A stretch of 64,000 bases of DNA from Stenogyne calaminthoides (taxonomy: Eukaryota > Streptophyta > Magnoliopsida > Lamiales > Lamiaceae): NCBI GenBank assembly GCA_037126765.1, contig JBBCBC010000030.1, positions 2,018,478 to 2,082,477 on the forward strand, written 5' to 3'. The position numbers were made by a program, and so were the translations under genes. This document shows positions 56,900-64,000 of the stretch, in pieces (position 1 is the stretch's first letter; every line of letters begins with the position of its first letter). The notes under the pieces are model-generated. The model saw only the letters and a list, made by a program, of their open reading frames with translations, was not told the DNA's origin and made no database searches.

Positions 56900-58814
56900 G
56901 CTCAATTGTCGGCCCATGACTAGAATTATTGTGGATGTAAGAACGAGTAATTTACAGATTCAGTAATTGCCATTTTTCTTTTTAAATATTATTAAAGAGT
57001 AATTTTATTTTTGTAAAATTTGTTTATAGTATTAAATTAGTGGTCTCCGGTGAAACTTGTTCATAGTATGAAATTTATACCAATTACACTCTTAAATTAA
57101 TATCATAACACTTGTCAACTAGTAATTATATCTTTATAAACTGATATCATAGCATTAAAAGATATAAGTACGTACTAATTTATGATTATAGTGGTATCAG
57201 CTAATAAAGACAATGATATCAATTAATAAGGACAGTGATATCAATTTACAGTATAAACAAATTTTATGGGAGAGTTTGTATATAAACTAATTAATATCAT
57301 AATATTAATTTATAAGAGCTCTGATATCAAACTAGAAGTTATGGTATTAGTGTACATGAATTTTCTCTACGTGCCGACAATGATTTGATCATATAACTGA
57401 TTTAGGTTATTTTTTGCGAGTTCGTACAATCAGTAGCACACTCTAGAAAAAATAAGCACGAATTTTGCACATATAATCGATTCTCATATATATGAATCCA
57501 ACAATATTAGGGCTTGAAAAAAAAATACGTATATATTAACTTTTGATCAATATTCAAAAAAGAAATTACCTGTTGATTAAACAGCGGAAGAAACTGGTCG
57601 ATTTATTAATCGCTGTTGAATCCTGGATCTTACTCTTGGATCTTGGATGAATAGTAAACAAGAATTTTTTTTATCAAATCTGTGTATATGGAAAAAAGCT
57701 TGAAGAAAAATAATGTTGTGAATCTCCAATCACAGGATTTAGAGATAACATATGTATACCTCGGGCAAAAATAGTTATTTAACATATATAAACCCACGTA
57801 ATTTTCTGTTAAAATTCATGATTTAATTATAAGTGCTCTAATTTCGTGAACATTTCTATATATAAAAAAAATATGACCGTGTATATATATATATATATAT
57901 ATGCATATAATATTTCATTCATTGTTTAAAAAATATTTAATTTTTAAATAGTGATATTTCGTAATATTTGATACAAAATAGTTCACTTTTTTTCCTTTTT
58001 AGACACTGACCTAAATTGAATTAGTGTATCAAGATTTTGGGCGATACACAATCGCTATTCAAAACTCTTGACTGCACACAAATTCATCTAAAAGACTGTC
58101 CAATATTAATGGGATGAGACGACCTAATTTCTCTGATTTGTAATTTTATTCAATTATGATAGTAATTTATTTTTTACTTAGAAAATTAGAATGGAGATTC
58201 AGTCTCGCATCAATTAAGGCTTGAAATCTCGATCTTTCATTTAATATGTTTACCATTTATTTCGCCACCACGCTGGCTAGCCATGTGACTAGTTAGTTTT
58301 ATGCAAATTTTTGTCACAAAAATATATTAACCCAAGTGTTTTCTCCACCTTCATTTATTTGTTATTCTCAGAAAAGTCAATTGAATTATGTTTTAATAAC
58401 GGTCAATACTCGTTACGTGTTAGAAAAATAAATGAATAATGAGACACATTTTGAGAGGGGTAGTTGTTGATTTGTGTTAGGTTATACCCGTCTCATACGA
58501 GTTTTTGTTATAAATAATTGGATGGGTCAGCAGCATTTAAATAGGATCAATAAACTTCATAAAATGCCTTTATTTAGTGAATACTGAGTTTAGCATAATA
58601 GTCCAATGTCAATTTTTAATCAATGAGTATATATGCGAAGGAATGAAAAAAAAATTAAAAGTCGAAGTAGGGATTTCAGACATCACCAATAAAATATATA
58701 GTTATTTAAAGTGGACGGTGCTTTTTCCGTGAAGAATGGATTATAATTTGAATTCTCAATTTCCTAGTCACAAAAACTTATGTGAATCCCACGAAATAAC
58801 ATACGAAAACAGTA
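56900..58814. other. AT-rich intergenic region
   Basis: 57040-57310 carries the AT-rich repeat with GATATCAATTAATAA and TGGTATCAGCTAATAA blocks seen at 27660 and 47740. A TA dinucleotide run lies at 57882-57902. No gene is supported. Confidence 0.4.
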
Positions 58815-59116
58815 CTCCTCATTCCCAAATTTAATGACGTATTTACTATTTGAACAAAATTTAATGTGAGAGTTTTTTATAATATAAATTATTTTTTAAT
58901 GAGGGTTAAATGATAATATAATGACATGTTGTGTTATTAAAAGGAATAAAATTAATTTTAATGTGGGAAAAGTAATGACATTGTGTGTAATTTTTTAGAT
59001 GTTTTGAAGGTAGAATTTAAAGTGATGTAGTTTTTTTTTTTTTTTTAAATGTGCCAATGAATTTGAGACGAACTTTTTTTTGACAAATGTGTCATTTAAA
59101 TCCAAGACGGAGAGAG
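58815..59116. mobile_element. Stowaway MITE
   Basis: The left end CTCCTCATTCCCAAATTTAA and inverted right end CTCTCTCCGTCTTGGATTTA match, as do inner AATGACGTATTT and AATGACACATTT. TA flanks both sides (58813-58814, 59117-59118). It is 302 bp and includes an A/T tract near 59030. Confidence 0.65.
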
Positions 59117-59858
59117 TAATATACTCGAAAAAAAATGAATCAGGTTCACATGATAATTGATACCTACTCTTTACTTCTAATATAGTATTGAACTTTTTAC
59201 TCTTTTCGTTATTGCTACATGAGATCCTGATGCAAGAAGAAACGTGAACTACACAAAACAATATTTTCAATCTTCGTTGATTGCATTTGAATACTGAAAA
59301 TGAGGAAAACAAGAGAAAACACTCTCGAGAATAATTTAATTCATAAATACCTAAATGAAAAGGTTACATGACTCTTAAATAAAAAAAACCCTAACAATAA
59401 TTACCGAAAATACAATAAATATTAATAAATTACATTAATTAATAATTACCTAATTAAATCATAATTATAATTAATTAAGATCCTCATCGCGCAATATATT
59501 TTGTGATGATTCGATTGAAAGTTCCTTTAACTTCATGAACAGAATAGATTTTCTCTAATCCAAGATCTAAGTTCCGTTGGGCACTTGTATCATGTAACAA
59601 AAATCATATTCATATAAAATGGATGAATTTATCTAATCTTTAATAAGGTTTGTTTTACTCCAAATTAAATCTTGACTTGTTCAAGCTGTCAATATCAGCC
59701 AGATCAATTTACAATTTCGATAGTATACAATTATAGAAGGTTAATGACACATAAAATTCAGTTTAGTTAGACATATTCAAAGTTTTGAATCCCAAAAGAC
59801 AGAAAATTTAATCAATAAATACAGACCATTCTCAATACCTACAACCATATTCTTGAAG

Positions 59859-60175
59859 ATGGGATTGGTCGGGATCACATTAAAAAATGGTGCCATATAT
59901 ATCTTGATCACAATCTTCATAATTTTGAGTTTGAATTCATGGTATATATTCACAGAAGCAAGAACGTCAGATTTCATGTCCATTCAAGGTGAGTAGTTGC
60001 TTCTATATTGAGTTTTAATTTGTGACTTTCAATTTTCGTCATTTAAAAAAAATGATTTTGTTGTTGAGAAATTAAAGGGCGTGAAGCAGTCCACCGGCGC
60101 ATCGACAGGGAAGGTCCCGCCGGAGGTGCTAATCCTTCTCCGGCAGCTAATACCAACAATCATGTGCATCATTGA
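59859..60175 (+). CDS. Candidate small secreted peptide precursor, 75 aa
   Basis: Exon 1 is 59859-59988 and exon 2 is 60078-60175. The donor is AAG|GTGAGT and the acceptor TAAAG|GGC, and the split glycine codon joins in phase, giving 75 aa and a TGA. Residues about 12-26 form a strong hydrophobic helix (YILITIFIILSL) after a short basic start, like a signal peptide, with a possible cleavage after FTEA. The C-terminal half is hydrophilic: REAVHRRIDREGPAGGANPS then PAANTNN and HVHH. A basic RR/R site before a Gly/Pro/Ser/Asn segment resembles the layout of plant peptide hormones, but it matches no family motif I know. A TATA-like AATAAATA lies about 45 bases upstream (59812). The 89-base intron is short but normal for plants. 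It is unproven. Confidence 0.42.
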
Positions 60176-60849
60176 GATGATTTAACTATCAGAATTATCA
60201 GGAAATTAAATGTACTGAAATTTAGATTTTGGAGGGATATATTTACTTGTATCATGTAGACTATGTAAGGTATGAATTATGATGTATCTAAAATTAATTT
60301 GGACGATCTTTTTCTTATTTTTTTCAAAGATCACTTCTTGCACTTCACAGTGTATTTTAAAAATATACAACTTATTTACTGAAAACAAACACTTATTTAT
60401 GTACGAAAACGCAAAATCAGTAATGGTGTATGTTTTAAAATATAATATGAAGTCACATTACAAGACCCTGGATACCCACTCATATCCCTATTAGTATATG
60501 ATATATATTCACGTGACTAAAATTACAAATTTTCATAGATACATGACTAAAATTACTAATTGATACGTAGGTTCCAAGTTTGTGATTTACCCATTTCCAT
60601 TACTTTCAAGACAAGCGTTTGTTAATGGACATTTACAAAATAAATTAATATATGTATAGAGAATTGGTTCCAAGTTTCAGCCACAACAATTTGCACCATT
60701 GGAAGCACCACCATCTTTTTGTATCGAAGGTCCAGAAATTCCTTCATATCCAACTTTGATTCCAAATGACTGAACAAAATAAAAGCATTTTAGCATCAAT
60801 CATACACAACAACAAACAATTCTAATTTTTTTAAAAATATATATATCAG

Positions 60850-61253
60850 GGCCGACTTAAATATCAATTATCCGACATCGATAGTGATGAAGATGAGGAT
60901 GATTTAATAGTGATGGAGAAGTTTGAATGCCTACTAATTACTGCACCTAGTTTTTAGATCATTTTATTTATTAGTTATTTAATTTAGTCTTTTGTATGTC
61001 GTGTTAATTAATTACAAGACTAGTATAAATAGTGCATTTCAGGCATTGTAATATAAATATTGAAATGAAATAGAAAACGTATTGGGTTTATCCCTTTATT
61101 ATTGTGTTAATCGTTGTTCTTCCGGTATTCATGTCGAATCAACGAAATTAAACGTTAATCACGTTTCGTATTCATCCGAGTATTCTAAGAATCAACGGAT
61201 AATATAGGTATATGCTTCACCTTGCTGCTTGCTACATCAGTTGGTATCAGAGC
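60850..61253 (+). mobile_element. LTR fragment with tRNA-Met primer binding site in RABB1 pseudogene intron
   Basis: The sequence ends TGCTACATCA and is followed by TTGGTATCAGAGC (61241-61253), a full primer binding site for initiator tRNA-Met. Upstream are features of a short LTR: TATAAATAGTGCATT (61023) and a GTAATATAAATATTGAAA poly(A)-signal-like stretch. An acidic coding-like bit (GATGAAGATGAGGATGAT) precedes it at about 60883. The rest of the element is missing, so it is a remnant. Confidence 0.5.
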
Positions 61254-61759
61254 TTTAAATGTACCAAACATTGTACACCTCTGAGAACTTGTATTCAAGA
61301 AATCGGCACATAAACATCAGAACGTCTAAGAAAATCTCATAAAAATCAAATGTATCGAGACATACCTCATTAGACACATCGAAAGCTCAATCTTGAATCT
61401 TCTTATAGATTGTTGAGGCAGTCCGTATAAATGCCTGAAAAAGAAAAAGATTTATGGGAAAACGTACAAAAATATATGTACAAGTAACAGCCATCGACTT
61501 TTAGGCTCAGTTTCAATGACCAAGTAAAGAACTTCTTACCTCCTCCACATTTTTAGCGGTTTTAGCAGACGCTCCATGAATATCAAGCCGTTCTCCTTAG
61601 CAAACTGAGCTCCTTCCTCTGTACTTACGGCTCTTCAGTGGGCCAGATCGCACTTATTTCCGATCAATAATATAGTCATGTTTGCGTTTGCGTGCTGCCT
61701 TGCGTCCTCCAACCAACTTGCTAGGTGGTTAAAGGTTTCCCTCCTGAAGAATTATTTCC

Positions 61760-61870
61760 AAGTAAATCAAGTGTACTTTTAAACAGTATTAGTTGTTTTA
61801 CTTTAAGGTATCAGTTGTTTTCACTGAAAGTATTAATTGTGTACAGTTGGTGCACAAGAAAAATCCATGC
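61760..61870. mobile_element. MITE remnant (TTAGTTG family) in RABB1 pseudogene intron
   Basis: Carries AACAGTATTAGTTGTTTTAC, AAGGTATCAGTTGTTTTCAC and ACAGTTGGTGCACAAG, the same units and terminus as the copies in LHCA3 intron 2 and the AAP intron. Confidence 0.45.
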
Positions 61871-62448
61871 AATTATTTTATCTCTGCATCATATAAATGA
61901 ATTCAGATAATCTCCTTGTGATCCAACAAAAGACTGATAAAATTTTCGATTTAGGGAATTTATGTGATGCCTTAAACAGAAATAGCACCTTGTGATATCA
62001 TAAAAACAAGCTCCAGCAGAACCTCTGTAGTAAGACCTTGTAATAGACCTGAACGATTCTTGACCAGCCTGAAATGATAACCGAATACAATAATGTAATT
62101 TGTGTTCAAGCATATATAGCATAAAAGTTGAAGAAAATGGACAGGTTATATAGAAAACGAAACAAGAATTTAATAAGGAAACATTGCCAAAAAAAGAGAG
62201 GATAAAATACAAACTGTGTCCCAAATTTGTAGCTTTATTGAACTGTTTTGAGTTGTGATCATTCTGGCTCCAAATTCGACACCAATCGTTAAGTCATGCA
62301 CCGGCTGAAAGCGTCTATCGGTGAACTGTAGAAGCAGACATGATTTACCAACACCTAAAGATATGTCAACAATTTTATGAACTCAGAAATCCTATAATTG
62401 TTCATCGACTTCACTAAAATAACAACTAATAACACTTTAGCCCTAAAG

Positions 62449-62570
62449 ACAAAAACTCGTATGAGACGGGCGTACAAATTAGCACAAATCAAAATCCACC
62501 CCTTCCAAAGTGTTAAAGCTCCATGCCCAAGTTATGTCCCGTCTCACCGTGAGATTATCTCACGTGGGCC
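62449..62570. repeat. Dispersed repeat copy 2 (GAGACGG family)
   Basis: ATGAGACGGGCGTACAAATT, AGCACAAATC, CCACCCCTTCCAAAGTG, TTAAAGC and CCGTCTCACCGTGAGA follow the same order as in 4053-4190, about 58 kb away in this window. It lies in intron 1 of the RABB1 pseudogene. Confidence 0.45.
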
Positions 62571-62912
62571 TCGTGAATCAGTTCTTTTTCACTATACAGA
62601 GGGAATGCCTAAATTCAAATTCCAATTGATACAATTCAGATTCAGATACTGATCCATGAACACATTGTTATTTAACAAATTATACGATTCTTCCCAAAGT
62701 TATATTACAGGTCAAATAACATTTGAAATGGGCAAAAAACACAAAAATATTAATAGCAGCAACTTCAGAGTGGAAACATCTCCATTACACATCCAAAACA
62801 ACCAAATAAAATTCCAAGAACGATAAATTTACAAGTAAAAAATAAAGAAATTGAAGAGGGAAATACCGGTATCTCCGATGATAATGTACTTGAAGAGATA
62901 AGCGTACGACAT

Positions 62913-64000
62913 GATGGATGAATTGAACAACACAATGGGCAGGCTTCAAAAAACAATCAGAAAATGATGAATTAATCGGTTGGTCTTTGAATAAATAAGA
63001 AGGAAGGGGTTTTGATTTTTTGGCGTGGGAAAAATGTGTATACCGCGTTGTTACGACTTAAGCGTTAACTCTTCTTATTCTTCTGCGTTAAGTAACATAT
63101 ATATATATATATTAATAATTACAGAATTTAGTTATTTTGTTTAATTTATTTCAATTTTTCATTGTTTAATTTATGTCAAAATTTTAAATTTAGATTCATT
63201 GTTTAATCTTTTGTGGCATTACCTAAATCCCACAGTTCAAAATTTTAATTTTCTCGTTATTTTGTATTTTTTAAAATTTTTAAATTTTGTATTATTTTGT
63301 ATTTATTTAGCTATTATAACTAAGGTCGGTTAAGTTTTCTATATGACGAGCCCAAAGCTTTTGGATTATTTAACTTTAATTTTCAAGGTGGGCTAGTTTT
63401 TCAAAATACATATTCATATGGGCCCAAACGTCACTTTTCTTGGATTAAGCCCATTTAATGGCTTAACAATATATGGCCCGAAATAAATTCATTTATTTGT
63501 AGTTATATTTTGGAATTATTTACCTACACATCTTATGATCCAACGTCTTCGAATGTGTTGCTACTTGAAGATATTCATGTGCTGCTCCAACTTGTGCTTT
63601 CATTTGGGGATTTTTTTAGTTCAATTTATGGTTTAATGTAATAATTCATGAGTTTAACTTTTCTCGAAAAGTGTAACTTAAATTGCATATCTTGGTCGTT
63701 CCTTCCGAATCTTTTTAATGATACTGCCTACTTATATTTCTGATTGAAGTCAATTACTTCTTTTAGAGTTTAAATTGTGTTCCTAATTATTTACCGTTTT
63801 AATATATATTTTTCTCATTTCTTTCCAATTTACCTCACCTAAAACATATCTTTAAAAAAAGGATATATTCTATTCTTCATTTCATTTCATACTCTTTTTC
63901 TCAATTGTTCTTCATATCTTTCATATCCCATAAATTAATGTTCTCATTAGTTCGCATTTAGAAGAATAATATTCTCACTAATTATGACAAATATTAATTA
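62913..64000. other. Upstream of RABB1 pseudogene; nothing further recognised
   Basis: Contains the former promoter and 5' UTR of the pseudogene, a TA run (63100-63114) and AT-rich DNA to the window end. No open frame or element was supported. Confidence 0.4.

Larger units (their letters stand above)
60677..62912 (-). pseudogene. RABB1: RABB1 (Rab2-type) small GTPase pseudogene
   Basis: Six exons are recognisable: 62912-62867, 62354-62215, 62068-61989, 61743-61540, 61434-61366 and 60769-60677. They follow the RABB1 order: MSYAYLFKYIIIGDT, GVGKSCLLLQF (P-loop), TIGVEFGARMI (effector), WDT|AGQESFRSITRSYYRG, NKCDLAH and the C-terminal FGIKVGYEG to CCG. Lesions: one codon is lost in strand beta-4 (ACFYD where ALLVYD is expected). 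CGA became TGA after CDLAH (61637-61635). A 1-bp deletion in the SAK motif (about 61571) shifts the frame. GGA became TGA after KKIQD (61389-61387). Introns are retained, so it is a decayed duplicate and not a retrocopy. Intact family members act in ER-Golgi transport. Confidence 0.9.

Overview
This is nuclear DNA of a dicot-type flowering plant. The evidence is GT-AG spliced genes with long AT-rich introns, a photosystem I antenna gene (LHCA3), a plant SPEN/FPA-like RRM-SPOC gene, amino acid permease (AAP) genes, and typical plant transposons. The exact species cannot be read from the window. Gene density is low: five apparently functional protein genes or gene pieces, one tRNA, one candidate small-peptide gene and several pseudogenes, separated by transposon debris.

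Layout. 1-114: 3' end of an unidentified gene (+). 826-3222: RCC1-family beta-propeller gene (-), four exons, 444 aa. 3223-7082: intergenic, with a 1.14 kb Mutator-like (MULE) element and MITEs. 7083-8631: LHCA3 (+), three exons, 272 aa. 8632-14096: nested foldback and MULE-like elements carrying GC-rich gene-like inserts, plus a minisatellite. 14112-16434: 5'-truncated LINE with a recognisable target-site duplication. 17141-25433: FPA-like two-RRM plus SPOC protein (-), 819 aa, with a 4.2 kb intron. 25923-27498: another foldback element with a GC-rich core. 27849-28060: small MULE-MITE. 28410-28480: tRNA-Gln(CUG). 28916-37174: tandem pair of AAP genes (-). The distal copy carries one 8-bp frameshifting duplication and the proximal copy is intact (473 aa). 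40992-44746: complete but coding-less LTR retrotransposon (1.28 kb LTRs, PBS, PPT, 5-bp TSD). 44880-46650: pseudogene with a plant mobile domain (-). 48006-52039: second truncated LINE, broken by an insertion that itself contains a 624-bp Pack-MULE-like element with a perfect 9-bp TSD. 52053-59858: repeats, Stowaway MITEs and an orphan exon. 59859-60175: candidate two-exon gene for a 75-aa secreted peptide (+). 60677-62912: RABB1 (Rab2-type) pseudogene (-) with all exons recognisable but two stop codons, a 1-bp deletion and a one-codon loss. The remainder to 64000 has no gene that I can see.

The intact genes do not form a pathway. They cover light harvesting (LHCA3), amino acid transport (AAP), RNA processing (FPA-like) and a beta-propeller protein (RCC1 family). 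The most unusual content is in the mobile fraction. Several non-autonomous elements have verifiable ends and duplications, including a MULE family with a shared terminus that occurs at two distant sites and has picked up other DNA. A coding-less LTR element has a conserved hairpin just upstream of its TATA box. The best candidate for an undescribed gene is the small secreted peptide at 59859-60175. Exon boundaries were inferred by eye from GT-AG sites, reading phase and family similarity. No database search was run.
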